From contig JBKEDB010000042.1 of NCBI GenBank assembly GCA_047975195.1, positions 62,001 to 126,000 on the forward strand: a stretch of 64,000 bases of DNA, given 5' to 3'. Positions 9,080-17,580 of the stretch are shown here, piece by piece (within the stretch, counting starts at the first letter, position 1; each line of letters starts with the position of its first letter). This DNA is from Cumulibacter sp047975195. GTDB taxonomy: Bacteria; Actinomycetota; Actinomycetes; Mycobacteriales; Antricoccaceae. Under the pieces are notes generated by a model. That model saw nothing but the letters and a program-made list of their open reading frames with translations. It was not told the DNA's origin and ran no database searches. The translations under genes and the position numbers were made by a program.

Positions 9080-9926
9080 TTTGTCCGTCCTTAGTGACAC
9101 GTACACCCGCAGCCTCGCGATCCCATACGTCTTCGGAGATCCCGGCGCCTCGGAGCACGTGCTTCTGAACCTTTTGAGTAGGTGTGCGGGGTAGGTCTGT
9201 GGCTACCTCGAAGTACCGGGGACCATGAAATACGGCATGCGCACCGCGAGGAATTCCGTGAGTTCGAGGAAGTCAATCTGTCTGCCCTCGCGCGGGATGA
9301 TGACCGCCTTGATGTCGTCCTCGGAAAGCTCTGAAGGCACCGCTACGACCGCACTTTCATACACATTCGGATGCTCGTTGATCGCCTTCTCCACTTCAAA
9401 ACTTGAAATGTTCTCGCCGCGGCGACGAAGGGCGTCCTTCATGCGATCGACGAAGAAATAGTGACCATCGGCATCGACCTTGAACGCGTCCCCGGTATGT
9501 ACCCATCCGTCGATCACGGTTTCGGCGGTCTTTTCGGGCAGGCCATGGTAGCCACGGAGCACCATTCGCGGGTCCTGGGGTCGAACCCATAGTTCGCCGA
9601 CTTCGTTGAAATCTGCCTCGGTGTGATCCTGGCGCATGACCTTCAGGTCATAGCCGTCGCGGGCGAGTCCGGCTTCCCCCGGCACCAGAGTGGCCCAGGT
9701 GTTGGACATGGCGCCGCCGATCTCGCTCATCCCGTAGCCCACGATCGACGCCCAAGCTGGACAGCCCGCCGCTGATCTGCTGACTCTTGCGGTGGGTCTG
9801 TTCGAACGTGAACTGTGGGTCGCCATCGATGAATGCGATCGCGTGGGGTCGTTCATGTAGCACCCGCTCGAAGGCGAAACTCAGCGTTCGATTCTCGAAC
9901 GCGGGAAGCCCGGTCATCGGAACCAT
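9072..9926 (-). pseudogene. Acyl-CoA ligase (AMP-binding) remnant with internal deletion and frameshift
   Basis: Two pieces of an AMP-forming acyl-CoA synthetase lie in different frames. The N-terminal piece starts at 9926 (FENRTLSFAFERVLHERP, then FTFEQTHRKSQQISGGLSSLG). Around 9740 it breaks off and the late core resumes in another frame (ASIVGYGMSEIGGAMSN, WVHTGDAF, DRMKDALRRRGENISSFEVE). Roughly 230 residues that normally separate these motifs, including the P-loop, are missing. A second lesion is a one-base loss near 9223: MPYFMVP should continue as RYFEVATDLPRTPTQKVQKH but shifts to a stop at about 9203; the correct frame runs on to TAA at 9074-9072. An active ligase is impossible. The intact gene probably activated fatty acids for the carboxylase just downstream. 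Confidence 0.85.
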
Positions 9927-10152
9927 GATCGCCCAGATGGCCGGGGTGTGAGCGCCACGACCCTGGCGAGGATCGGTGAGTGGGTCGTCAAAGAAGGTTA
10001 GTCTCCGCCCTTACTCGACTGTAAGGTGAGTCCTTGAGTAATCGCAACCCAGGGGCCGGGGAATCCCTCCGTAGCCAGCACGTCCAGAAACTTTCGTCCA
10101 GTCATGCCGCGGTGTTTGGCTGGGTTCGGTTGCGCAACGGATGCCGGACACG

Positions 10153-10182
10153 TTGACAGGTGTGACCTGAGCTACGTAGGGT
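10153..10182 (+). promoter_or_regulatory. Probable sigma-70-type promoter of the kinase gene
   Basis: TTGACA at 10153-10158 is followed after 18 bases by TAGGGT at 10177-10182. It lies 48 bases upstream of the ATG at 10230, consistent with a transcript that keeps the ribosome-binding site. No gene is visible between the ligase remnant (9926) and this promoter. Confidence 0.5.
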
Positions 10183-10229
10183 CGTCCGTCACATAAGTTG
10201 ATACGAATGTCAGCTTGGCGGGAGACGAC

Positions 10230-11339
10230 ATGACGATCTCGATGCCCCCTCCGGGAGTATCGCTACAGACACCGGAAGTGGACCCCTCCTGGATGCGCGC
10301 TGCGCTCGTCCAGGCCGGTGTCGCCACGGCCGACGCGCAGTTGGATGAGGTCCGATTCGAGGAGTTCATCGGTACCGGACAGCTTGGCCGTAGCGCGCGG
10401 TTCACGCTGGATTGGGCTCGGCCGAACGGAGAACCCACTTCGGTGGTAGCCAAGATTCCGGGTGTGCACCCGGAGCTCACTGCGGTGTTGTTCGACACCG
10501 GCATGTACGACGCGGAGATCGCTTTCTACAACGACGTCGCGCCGTACGTCGACGTCGCGCGACCGACCTGCTTTCACGCCTCCAGCGACCGTGAATCGTT
10601 GAACTTCGTCATCTTGATGGAGGACCTCGCGGCCTACCGCGCCGGCGACCAACTCAAAGGCATCGCAATGGACGACATCCATCGTGCGATCGAGCAGGCT
10701 GCCGCGTTCCACGGTCCGCGCTGGGGCGATCCGGAGTTGGCGAAGATCCCGTTCTACGCCGGCCGGAATCCAGATGGCGCTGATTTCACCGCCAAGAGTT
10801 ATCGCGACTACCTTCCCGAGGTATTCTCGCGTCTTGGAGATGGGCTCAGCGCAGCCGCGATCGACACTGTGGAACGGTTTGGCGCGGTCATCGGCGACTG
10901 GGTGCACCGCACGCCCGAGGCGCCGGCAACGATCACCCATGGCGACTTCCGCCCCGACAATCTTCTGCTGTCGCCGGAGACTCCCGATCGGCCGATGATC
11001 GTGGTGGACTGGCAGACCTTGGGCCTGGGCGCGGGCCCCAACGACATCGCCTATCTGATCGGCGGGGCAACCGACGCCGAACAACGTCGACGCAGCGAAG
11101 ACGAGCTCCTGCGCGAGTACCTCGGTTACCTGCGAGATCGCTACGCAGTAACCGATTACACCGAATCGCAGTTGCGTCAGGACTATGCGCTCGGCGCGCT
11201 GAGTGGCCTCCTGGTCGCGGTGACCGCGACGATCCGGGCCATTCGTACTGAGCGCGGTGACGCGCTGTTCACTCTGATGATCGAGCGGCACGCCGCCCAC
11301 GCGCGAGAACTCGGGTCCGTCGAGCTCGCCGGCGGCTAG
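10230..11339 (+). CDS. APH-family phosphotransferase (aminoglycoside/choline-kinase fold)
   Basis: A protein of about 369 residues with the kinase fold of the phosphotransferase (APH/ecdysteroid kinase) family. The Brenner-type catalytic motif THGDFRPDNLLL holds the catalytic Asp and metal Asn, and VVDWQTLGLGAGPNDIAYLI gives the second metal Asp. An ATP lysine (SVVAKIPG) and FVILMEDL hinge are present. I use ATG 10230 because GGCGGGAGA lies just upstream; an in-frame TTG at 10215 is weaker. Such kinases are abundant in actinobacterial lipid-metabolism regions and their substrates are mostly unknown. Antibiotic resistance is not implied. The next gene is a frequent partner. Confidence 0.85.
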   Translation: MTISMPPPGVSLQTPEVDPSWMRAALVQAGVATADAQLDEVRFEEFIGTGQLGRSARFTLDWARPNGEPTSVVAKIPGVHPELTAVLFDTGMYDAEIAFYNDVAPYVDVARPTCFHASSDRESLNFVILMEDLAAYRAGDQLKGIAMDDIHRAIEQAAAFHGPRWGDPELAKIPFYAGRNPDGADFTAKSYRDYLPEVFSRLGDGLSAAAIDTVERFGAVIGDWVHRTPEAPATITHGDFRPDNLLLSPETPDRPMIVVDWQTLGLGAGPNDIAYLIGGATDAEQRRRSEDELLREYLGYLRDRYAVTDYTESQLRQDYALGALSGLLVAVTATIRAIRTERGDALFTLMIERHAAHARELGSVELAGG

Positions 11340-11435
11340 CCAGATTCCTGCGCGTGCCGGGTGAGCGCGTTAGTCGTGCGTCGGCCATGATGTAACGAAC
11401 GTTCATCCAGACGACGAAGCGAAGGTGCTTGACAC

Positions 11436-12554
11436 GTGCTCACGCCGTACGACGATTTCCCGTTACATCAGACTGCCTTGCCGCTGGCGCAGGTCGGCGA
11501 TGGACATCCAGACTTCTATGACCGGTTCTGGTTCAACGGCTACAACGAGGAGATGTTCTTCGCCGTAGCGATGGGTCTCTACCCCAATCGCGGTGTCATC
11601 GATGCCGCGTTCTCAACCGTGCTCGATGGTGAGCAGCGCAGCGTGTACGCGTCCGGTCGTGCGCCGCTGGATCGCAGTCACACCGAGGTCGGACCGATCC
11701 GCGTGCAGATACTTGAGCCGCTGCGTCGCAACCGCATCATCGTTGATGCGCCGGAGCAGGGTCTGAAGGCCGACCTCACCTTCACCGCGCGCACCGCCGC
11801 ATGCGAAGAGCCCCGTCACACGCGCTACAACGGCGTACGGCTCGCGATGGACGTTACCCGTGCGACGTCGCTCGGATCGTGGCAGGGCACCATCGAGGTC
11901 AACGGTCGCGAGATAGCGGTCTGTGCCGACACCGTACGGGGCGTCAAAGATCGGTCCTGGGGGATTCGCGCTGTCGGCGAACCGGCGCCCCGCGCTCCTG
12001 AGCCGAGCACACACCAATTGTTCTTCCTGTGGGCTCCGCTGAACTTTGATGACGTATGTCTGCACTACATGCTGCACGAGGACGCCCACGGCAAGCCGTG
12101 GGCGAAGACCGCGGCCGTTCTGCCCGTCATCGGTGCCGATGACCCGGTGACCGGCCCCGGGACAGAAGCCATTCACATCGGCGATATGCAGCACGAGATT
12201 GACTGGGCGCCCGGATTACGGCGCTCGCAGCGCGCTACCTTGCGTTTCTCGCATCCGGAAACTGGGGCTCCGCAGACGGTCGACCTGGAACCGCTGTTCA
12301 CCTTCCGGATGCGCGGCGCCGGCTATGGCCACCCGCGATTCAAGCACGGCGCTTGGCATGACGAACTTGTGGTAGGTGGCGAGGTGCACGCCGTCGAGCA
12401 GCTCGACAACCTCGACGTTCCCAACCTGCATGTGCAACAGATCGTGCGTGCCACCTGGGGCGACAAGGTGGGCATTGGTGCATTTGAGCAGTTCATGCTT
12501 GGTCCACACGCACCGTCCGGGGCGACCGGGTTGAACGAACCGCCCGTTCCGTAA
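11436..12554 (+). CDS. DUF7064/DUF7065-like protein, unknown function
   Basis: A soluble 372-residue protein with no signal peptide or membrane span. It resembles the actinobacterial proteins annotated with DUF7065 and DUF7064 halves, which are predicted to have the beta-barrel fold of the AttH/CrtC-like lipocalin group. Visible segments are the N-terminal FYDRFWFNGYNEEMFFAVAMGLYPN, a central DTVRGVKDRSWGIR and a C-terminal FRMRGAGYGHPRFKHG. The GTG start at 11436 has GAAGG ten bases upstream. It follows the APH-type kinase by 96 bases, and the two families often occur together, so they may act on the same lipid-like substrate; that is inference. The gap upstream holds a palindrome GAACGTTC at about 11398-11405 that could be an operator half. 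Confidence 0.6.
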   Translation: MLTPYDDFPLHQTALPLAQVGDGHPDFYDRFWFNGYNEEMFFAVAMGLYPNRGVIDAAFSTVLDGEQRSVYASGRAPLDRSHTEVGPIRVQILEPLRRNRIIVDAPEQGLKADLTFTARTAACEEPRHTRYNGVRLAMDVTRATSLGSWQGTIEVNGREIAVCADTVRGVKDRSWGIRAVGEPAPRAPEPSTHQLFFLWAPLNFDDVCLHYMLHEDAHGKPWAKTAAVLPVIGADDPVTGPGTEAIHIGDMQHEIDWAPGLRRSQRATLRFSHPETGAPQTVDLEPLFTFRMRGAGYGHPRFKHGAWHDELVVGGEVHAVEQLDNLDVPNLHVQQIVRATWGDKVGIGAFEQFMLGPHAPSGATGLNEPPVP

Positions 12555-12636
12555 ACGATTCTTTCGATGGCCACCGGCGCATCTGGGTCAGGAGCGTCGG
12601 TGCAGCGGCGCCGATCGAGGAATTCTGGGGCAGACT

Positions 12637-13842
12637 TTACGTGCGGCCGTAGACCTTTCGCGGCGGGTGGTACTCGAGCAACGCGTTGTTGAACTGCGCG
12701 CCGATGATGATGGCGATCGCCGCGAAATAGTAGAACAACAGGTAGGCGATGGGTGTCGCGAGCGCACCGTAGGTCAGACCGTTCGAGTAGACGTACTGCA
12801 GGTAGATGCGTAGGCCGATTGACGCGACGATGAACACGATCGCGGCTAGCACGGCGCCTCCCAGACCGCGCTTCCAGGGATGCCGATATTTCGGCGCGAC
12901 CTTGTACAGCGTCGTGAGGAGCAGAATCAGCAGGATACCCACGGCCGGGAAGTAACTCACCTGGATCGCCACATCGATGTCATCCTGGACATCTTGAGGA
13001 AAAAAGCCGATCAAGTAGTCGGGTCCGATCGCCAGGAGCGGTAATAGGACGATGCCGAATACGAGCGCGATGAGGTACAGGCCGAGAGCGAAAATGCGCT
13101 CTTTGACCGGATGTCTTACCTCGTGCTGGTTGTAGGCGATCGTGATCGATTCAACGAAAGCTGCCATCGCCGAGGAGCCAGCCCAGAACGTCAATATAAG
13201 TCCGATCGAGATCGCGCTCGTTTGACTGTCAAGGATCGTGTCGACCGCATTGCCGATGAGCCCTTCGGCGACCTCCTCGGTGAAGATGCTGTTGAGGAGC
13301 GCGAAGATTTCCTCGCGAACGGCTGGTATCCAGGATGGGTCGATCGCGCGGATCAATGGGATGAGCAGCCCCAGCAAGGCAAGTAGCATCGGTGCGGTCG
13401 ACAGCGCCGACCAGAACGCTGCCTGTGCGCTCATACCGAACAGTGAGTCGCCCCACGCCTTGGAGATCGTGCGCCCGATGATCTTGCGCCAGCGGCGGGT
13501 AACGGGTCCGCTCGCGGTGGGATCCGGTCCGCGGTCCGGATCGTGCCAGCGGGTCCGGCCGTCATCGGCGGAACTGACCTTGGGGAGTACCGCATCGGTC
13601 CAGGTGTCACGCCGCCGGGCGGGGCTGCCCTCAATGGTGGCGGATTCGCTCGCCGGGGCGTGGGGAGATACGGTCTGCGCAGGGGCCGGGGCGACTGGGG
13701 AGCCAGTGACTGGGGGATCGGTTACTTGAGCGTCGGTGACTGGCGGGTCGGCGACTCGGTCGGAGCGGGGCACCGCTGCTGGGCCAGGTGTGACGCCGTC
13801 CTCATCAGGGACATCGTCAGAATCTCGATCCGCCCCATTCAT
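12637..13842 (-). CDS. YihY/RNase BN-like inner-membrane protein
   Basis: A membrane protein of about 401 residues of the YihY (formerly RNase BN/BrkB) family. About 170 N-terminal residues are hydrophilic and low-complexity, with repeats of the type VTDPPVTD/SPVAPAP, and are probably cytosolic and disordered. About six membrane spans follow (AAFWSALSTAPMLLALLGLL, ISIGLILTFWAGSSAMAAF, ALGLYLIALVFGIVLLPLL, VSYFPAVGILLILLL, AAIVFIVASIGLRI, LLFYYFAAIAIIIGAQFNN), with the conserved WKRGLGGAVLAAI and GAQFNNAL segments. The start is ATG 13842, whose ATGA overlaps the nitronate monooxygenase stop; longer frames upstream lie inside that gene. Transport or nuclease activity of this family is unproven. 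Confidence 0.88.
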   Translation of the reverse strand: MNGADRDSDDVPDEDGVTPGPAAVPRSDRVADPPVTDAQVTDPPVTGSPVAPAPAQTVSPHAPASESATIEGSPARRRDTWTDAVLPKVSSADDGRTRWHDPDRGPDPTASGPVTRRWRKIIGRTISKAWGDSLFGMSAQAAFWSALSTAPMLLALLGLLIPLIRAIDPSWIPAVREEIFALLNSIFTEEVAEGLIGNAVDTILDSQTSAISIGLILTFWAGSSAMAAFVESITIAYNQHEVRHPVKERIFALGLYLIALVFGIVLLPLLAIGPDYLIGFFPQDVQDDIDVAIQVSYFPAVGILLILLLTTLYKVAPKYRHPWKRGLGGAVLAAIVFIVASIGLRIYLQYVYSNGLTYGALATPIAYLLFYYFAAIAIIIGAQFNNALLEYHPPRKVYGRT

Positions 13843-14873
13843 GTCTGGGCGAGTTCGCCGGCGAGCTTCGCGTAGATCTGCGCGGCAGGGTTCCGGGCGG
13901 CGCTGCGGTGACCCGCGCCCGCCCACAACGCCAGTAGTGACGCATCGCCACGCAATGCGGCGGCCTTGCGGATAGGTGAGGTCATGAAATGCACATCGGG
14001 ATAGGCGCCGGGTGCCTCGGATTCACCGGCCAGCATAAGTTCGTTCGCGAGGCCGCGGGCATAGCGCCCGGAGAATGTCCGGGTCACCGCGGTGTCCGGG
14101 TACCGTTCGTCGGTCAGCGCGTCCTTGTGCGCCTCCGGCGAGGCGCTTTCGTCCGCGGCGACCAGCAAAGTCCCGATAGCGACGGCCTGGGCTCCGGCGT
14201 CCAGCAATGCGCGCGCGTCGGATCCGTTCCCGACGCCACCGGCGGCGACGATCGGCAATTCGGTGACCGGCCGGATCCGTCGTACGACGTCGACGGCGTT
14301 CTTTGAGTTGGGCTCCGCGCTGACCGACCACACCCCACGATGTCCGCCGGCGTTGGCGCCCTGTGCGATCAAGAAGTCCGCGCCGAGACGCTCTGCGTTG
14401 CGGGCCTCGCTGGCATCGGTCACGGTGAATCCGACGGCTGAGCCGGCTCGACGCAGTCGCGCGATGCTGTCGGCTGCGACGGCGCCAAAGGTGAAGGTGA
14501 CGATCGCGATTGGATCGGCGATCAGGGCCTCGATCTTCTGCTCGAACTCATCGTCGTTGTAGCGCGGTTCGCCGACCTCGGCGCCGACCCGCGCGGCGAA
14601 CGGCGCGAGCACCTCGGCGTACTGCAGTAACTCGTCGGCGAGCTCTACTGAGCGCTGGCGTTGCGGGGTGAAGAGGTTGATGCCAAACGGTTTGGTGGTC
14701 AGCGAACGGGTCCGCTCAATTTCGCGGCGCATGGCGTCGGTGGACTTGTAGCCGGCTGCGATGAAGCCCAGCCCGCCGGCCTCGCTGATGGCCGCGGCGA
14801 GTTCCGGAGTGGAGGCTCCAGCCATCGGTGCGCCAACAATCGGGTGCTGAAGCGTGCTGAAGTCGAAGTGCAT
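13839..14873 (-). CDS. Nitronate monooxygenase (FMN-dependent)
   Basis: A 344-residue TIM-barrel flavoprotein of the nitronate monooxygenase/2-nitropropane dioxygenase family, which oxidises alkyl nitronates to carbonyl and nitrite. Family features are the N-terminal HPIVGAPMAGASTPELAAA, GGLGFIAAG, the glycine-rich GANAGGHRG with the catalytic-type His, and FMN-phosphate segments LPIVAAGGVGNGSDARALL and GAQAVAIGTLLVAADES. Length is normal. It shares an ATGA overlap with the YihY gene downstream, so the two are co-translated, with no obvious functional link. A large hairpin separates it from the nitroreductase upstream, although both flavoproteins act on nitro-compounds. Confidence 0.9.
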   Translation of the reverse strand: MHFDFSTLQHPIVGAPMAGASTPELAAAISEAGGLGFIAAGYKSTDAMRREIERTRSLTTKPFGINLFTPQRQRSVELADELLQYAEVLAPFAARVGAEVGEPRYNDDEFEQKIEALIADPIAIVTFTFGAVAADSIARLRRAGSAVGFTVTDASEARNAERLGADFLIAQGANAGGHRGVWSVSAEPNSKNAVDVVRRIRPVTELPIVAAGGVGNGSDARALLDAGAQAVAIGTLLVAADESASPEAHKDALTDERYPDTAVTRTFSGRYARGLANELMLAGESEAPGAYPDVHFMTSPIRKAAALRGDASLLALWAGAGHRSAARNPAAQIYAKLAGELAQT

Positions 14874-14993
14874 GGGTCGCCTCCCTCATGGAACGGTTGG
14901 GAACCCTGAAATCTTAACCGCGGCGCGATTAATGCCGGTGTTCGTCGCGGGTGCGCTGGCCCTGGCAACGCGGCCGCGACGAGTTCACCCAAA

Positions 14994-15054
14994 AACGCAG
15001 CGCAGGAGGTCGTTCATCCTCCATAGCGCGATGAACGACCTCTCAGGCTGCGTT
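14994..15054. repeat. Long inverted repeat (25-base arms, 11-base loop)
   Basis: Arms 14994-15018 and 15030-15054 are reverse complements over about 21 of 25 positions; both ends (AACGCAGC; GGTCGTTCATC) match exactly and the mismatches cluster around positions 9-12. It lies between the nitroreductase stop (15090) and the nitronate monooxygenase start (14873), both on the minus strand. It could terminate the former. The arms are longer than most terminators and there is no U-tract, so a dispersed palindromic element is an alternative. Confidence 0.75.
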
Positions 15055-15058
15055 ATTG

Positions 15059-15092
15059 GCAGACATGTGGTGCTAGCAGACATGTGGTGCTA
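15059..15092. repeat. 17-bp exact tandem duplication over the nitroreductase stop codon
   Basis: GCAGACATGTGGTGCTA occurs at 15059-15075 and again at 15076-15092. The second copy ends with the complement of the nitroreductase stop (15090-15092), so the duplication repeats the stop-codon region just downstream of the gene. It resembles the 23-bp duplication at the accA1 stop. Confidence 0.9.
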
Positions 15093-15767
15093 CTCGTCGA
15101 ATCCGACCCAGACGACCGCGTCTTCAATAGATTTGCGTTCGGAGACGACCGCGTTAGCGGGGAAGTCGTCGTCCGGGTAGCCCATCGCGATCGAGATCTG
15201 AATGACTTCGTCGTCGGCGATGCCGGCGTGCTCGCGCACCACCGGGGACTGCATGATGCCCTGACTGTTGATCACGCACCCCAATCCACGCGACCAGGCA
15301 GCGTTGACCAGTGCGTTCGCGATCGCGCCACAGTCGAATGGTGCGATGTCGTTACCGGCGAGTTCGCGGTCATACGTGACGATGATCGACAGCGGAGCGT
15401 CGAACTGACGGAACCCGCGCAGAACCCAATCCTGCCGCCCGGCTTTGTCTTCTCGGGCGATCCCCATAGCGGCGAACAATTGCTTGGCGATCCCGACCTG
15501 GCGGTCGCGGTGCTCACCCTCGTACCCGTCGTGGGTGCGGAACTCCCGTGAGTGCGGTACACCTGCCAGATTTCGCTCGGTATTGCCCTTGCGGATTCGA
15601 TCCAGCGGTTCTCCGGTAATGACGTACAGGTGCCAGGGCTGGGTGTTCATCGAGGACGGCGCGCGCATCGCCATCTCCACGACCTCGCGAATCACATCCT
15701 GCGGAACCGGGATGGGTTTGTAGCCGCGGATGCTGCGTCGTCCGTGCACTACCTCGTCATACTTCAC
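15090..15767 (-). CDS. Nitroreductase-family flavoprotein
   Basis: A 225-residue FMN-dependent nitroreductase-fold protein, expected to act as a homodimer using NAD(P)H. The FMN-phosphate motif GRRSIRGYKP is at residues 9-18, with APSSMNTQPWHLYVITG following as in the NfsB/BluB superfamily. The C-terminal half has GAIANALVNAAWSRGLGCVINS and ISIAMGYPDDDFPAN, which contribute flavin contacts. Length and motif order fit the family. The true substrate (nitroaromatics, quinones or other) cannot be read from sequence. It is a single-gene unit upstream of the nitronate monooxygenase, separated by the inverted repeat. Confidence 0.88.
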   Translation of the reverse strand: MKYDEVVHGRRSIRGYKPIPVPQDVIREVVEMAMRAPSSMNTQPWHLYVITGEPLDRIRKGNTERNLAGVPHSREFRTHDGYEGEHRDRQVGIAKQLFAAMGIAREDKAGRQDWVLRGFRQFDAPLSIIVTYDRELAGNDIAPFDCGAIANALVNAAWSRGLGCVINSQGIMQSPVVREHAGIADDEVIQISIAMGYPDDDFPANAVVSERKSIEDAVVWVGFDE

Positions 15768-15982
15768 GCTGCACGTCTCCCATTCATGTGGTTCTCATCG
15801 AGTGCTCACCTTGACCATGCGGCGAGTTGGGCCGGCTAGCGGTGTCACTGAACTCGCGTGGTGGTCTCTAGACTGTGTGTCCAGTCACCTGATCTGTCTA
15901 CCACGCGCTCACACAGGGACGCCGGATAGGACGATGCGGGGTGTAGGCAGGACTCAATACGGATGAATGGGACGGGGACGAG

Positions 15983-16828
15983 ATGCGGATTGCGAACGTG
16001 GGCGGTCGACTGCAGTTGATGACGACCGCGACGGCCGGGGTGGACGTCGCGAAGGTGAGCGAGGGCAAGTTCGGCGCTGACCCGAGCGCGATCTATGACC
16101 GCTGGGACGAGTTCACCGCGTGGGCAGCAGGGGCCGAGGCGGCAGACGCCGTTGAGTTCACACCGGAGGACTTTCAGGCTCCCATCCCGTTCCCGAAGCA
16201 GACGTTCGCGCTCGGGCTGAATTTCCGTGATCACGCCGAAGAGACGGGCTTGGCGATTCCCGACGAGATCCAGGTCTTCACGAAATGGTCGTCGTCGTTC
16301 TGTGGCCCGATCGCCGAAGTAGCGTTGGTCGAAGGTGACCTTATCGACTGGGAGGTCGAACTTGTTGCGGTCATCGGTAACGGTGGGCGCGATATCGCCG
16401 AGGCCGAAGCGTGGGGGCATGTTGCCGGATTGACGATGGGGCAGGACATCTCGGCGCGCCGTCACCAGGGCCGCGGCACCCGGCAGTTCTCGCTCGCGAA
16501 GTCGTATCGCAACTATGCCCCGATGGGCCCGGTCGTGGTCAGCGTCGACGAGTTCGCGAACAAGGACGACATCAAGCTTGGTTCGAAGGTCAACGGCGAG
16601 GTGATGCAGGACGGCCGGACTGCGGACATGATCTTCCCCGTTTCGCGGGCGATCGCGGACCTGTCGAAGATCGTCGAGTTATACCCGGGCGATGTGATCT
16701 TTACCGGCACTCCTGCCGGCGTCGGCCAGGGCCGCAAGCCGATGCAGTTCCTGCGCGCAGGAGATGTGCTCGAATCGCACATCGAAGGCATAGGTGAGAT
16801 GCGCCAGGTCTTCACCGCGCCCGAGTAG
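15983..16828 (+). CDS. Fumarylacetoacetate hydrolase-family protein
   Basis: A 281-residue FAH-superfamily enzyme (C-C bond hydrolase, isomerase or decarboxylase on 2-oxo acids). The metal site is seen as DWEVELVAVIG with its acidic residues, after FALGLNFRDHAEETG and VFTKWSSSFCGP. Further motifs are GLTMGQDISAR and, near the end, DVIFTGTPAGVGQGRKP, the typical C-terminal glycine segment. Length matches single-domain bacterial members. The start ATG has GGGACGAG immediately upstream. It is monocistronic, and the neighbours do not indicate a pathway, so the exact reaction is unassigned. Confidence 0.87.
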   Translation: MRIANVGGRLQLMTTATAGVDVAKVSEGKFGADPSAIYDRWDEFTAWAAGAEAADAVEFTPEDFQAPIPFPKQTFALGLNFRDHAEETGLAIPDEIQVFTKWSSSFCGPIAEVALVEGDLIDWEVELVAVIGNGGRDIAEAEAWGHVAGLTMGQDISARRHQGRGTRQFSLAKSYRNYAPMGPVVVSVDEFANKDDIKLGSKVNGEVMQDGRTADMIFPVSRAIADLSKIVELYPGDVIFTGTPAGVGQGRKPMQFLRAGDVLESHIEGIGEMRQVFTAPE

Positions 16829-16885
16829 CCGCGCCACCCCTGTTCCGCTCGCGCCTGCGGCATCTACCTGGAGTGCTCCCCTCTC

Positions 16886-16933
16886 GGTCATCGACCGAAG
16901 CGAGGACCTCCCCGGTCGTCGACCAGAGCGAGG
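16886..16933. repeat. 20-bp imperfect direct repeat in the FAH-XRE gap
   Basis: Positions 16886-16905 and 16914-16933 match at 17 of 20 bases and share the core GGTCnTCGACC. The 268-bp gap between the FAH gene and the convergent XRE gene holds nothing else I can name. Confidence 0.5.
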
Positions 16934-17096
16934 TGCGAGCGGAGCGAAAATGTCGCCGGTCGCGCACGTCCGAAACCGTTCTGTGACTCTGGTCCCGAGC
17001 CTGTTCGAGTCTGACGTCTGGTGGGTCGGTCGCGTTCATTCAGTCGCCGTCGACCGCGATTGCGGCGATCCCGATGACGGCCGGGCAAGGCGAGGA

Positions 17097-17381
17097 TTAT
17101 TCCTCGCCGTCGCCGAAGATGAGAAACGATACGTCGACTTGCAGTGCATTCGCCAACTGGAACACCGTGTCCATCGTTGGGTTTCCGGCGCCGGGGCGGC
17201 CGCGTAGGTCCTTTGTGTTGTTGCGCGAATGCTCGATGTTCTGCACTTGATTGCGGCTTATGCCCGCAAGTTGACCGAGACGCTCCTGGGTCAAGCCGCG
17301 CTTGCGTCGAGCTTCGCTGACACGCGCGCCGAACTCGTCTGCAAGCTCCGCCCAGTGGCGAGGTTGGCGGCGATTCGGCAC
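17097..17381 (-). CDS. XRE-family helix-turn-helix regulator
   Basis: A small 94-residue DNA-binding protein that is essentially one Cro/C1-type helix-turn-helix domain. The pattern is clear: VSEARRKRGLTQERLGQLAG then ISRNQVQNIEHSRNN, followed by the helix TMDTVFQLANALQVDVSFLI. There is no ligand or peptidase domain, and the acidic tail GDGEE ends the protein. The GTG start at 17381 is the only good candidate in frame. It stands alone between convergent and divergent neighbours. A palindrome at 17419-17432 upstream could be its own operator. Target genes are unknown. Confidence 0.83.
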   Translation of the reverse strand: MPNRRQPRHWAELADEFGARVSEARRKRGLTQERLGQLAGISRNQVQNIEHSRNNTKDLRGRPGAGNPTMDTVFQLANALQVDVSFLIFGDGEE

Positions 17382-17418
17382 GCATACAAACCTGTCCCAA
17401 GCGTCGCCTGAGAGTCAG

Positions 17419-17432
17419 CCCAATGGATTGGG
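17419..17432. promoter_or_regulatory. Short palindrome upstream of the XRE gene
   Basis: CCCAATGGATTGGG is an inverted repeat with 6-base arms and a 2-base centre, 37 bases upstream of the XRE start. A short, tight palindrome here is compatible with autoregulation by a Cro-like dimer, but this is only positional evidence. Confidence 0.35.
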
Positions 17433-17580
17433 TAATCGTCTCGGAGTCGCGGGCGGGGGAGCTGAACGGGTGCAGGACAGGTGTGGTTGCTAGAGCAAAC
17501 TTGACAGGGAATTTTGGTCTCGTACAGAACAAAGAATCACACTTGAGATCAACAGTTGGTAGGAACCCCGAAGGGTGGGC

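Noticed and set aside
9999..10106. 35-codon minus-strand ORF upstream of the ligase remnant
   Set aside because: Short, no ribosome site, no recognisable family; it may be a remnant but I cannot support it.
10263..11300. 345-codon frame antisense to the APH-family kinase
   Set aside because: Its forward partner has catalytic motifs and a ribosome site; the antisense frame has neither.
10230..11339. Aminoglycoside resistance gene
   Set aside because: Only the general APH kinase fold is shown; the pairing with a DUF7064/7065-like gene points to metabolism, not resistance.
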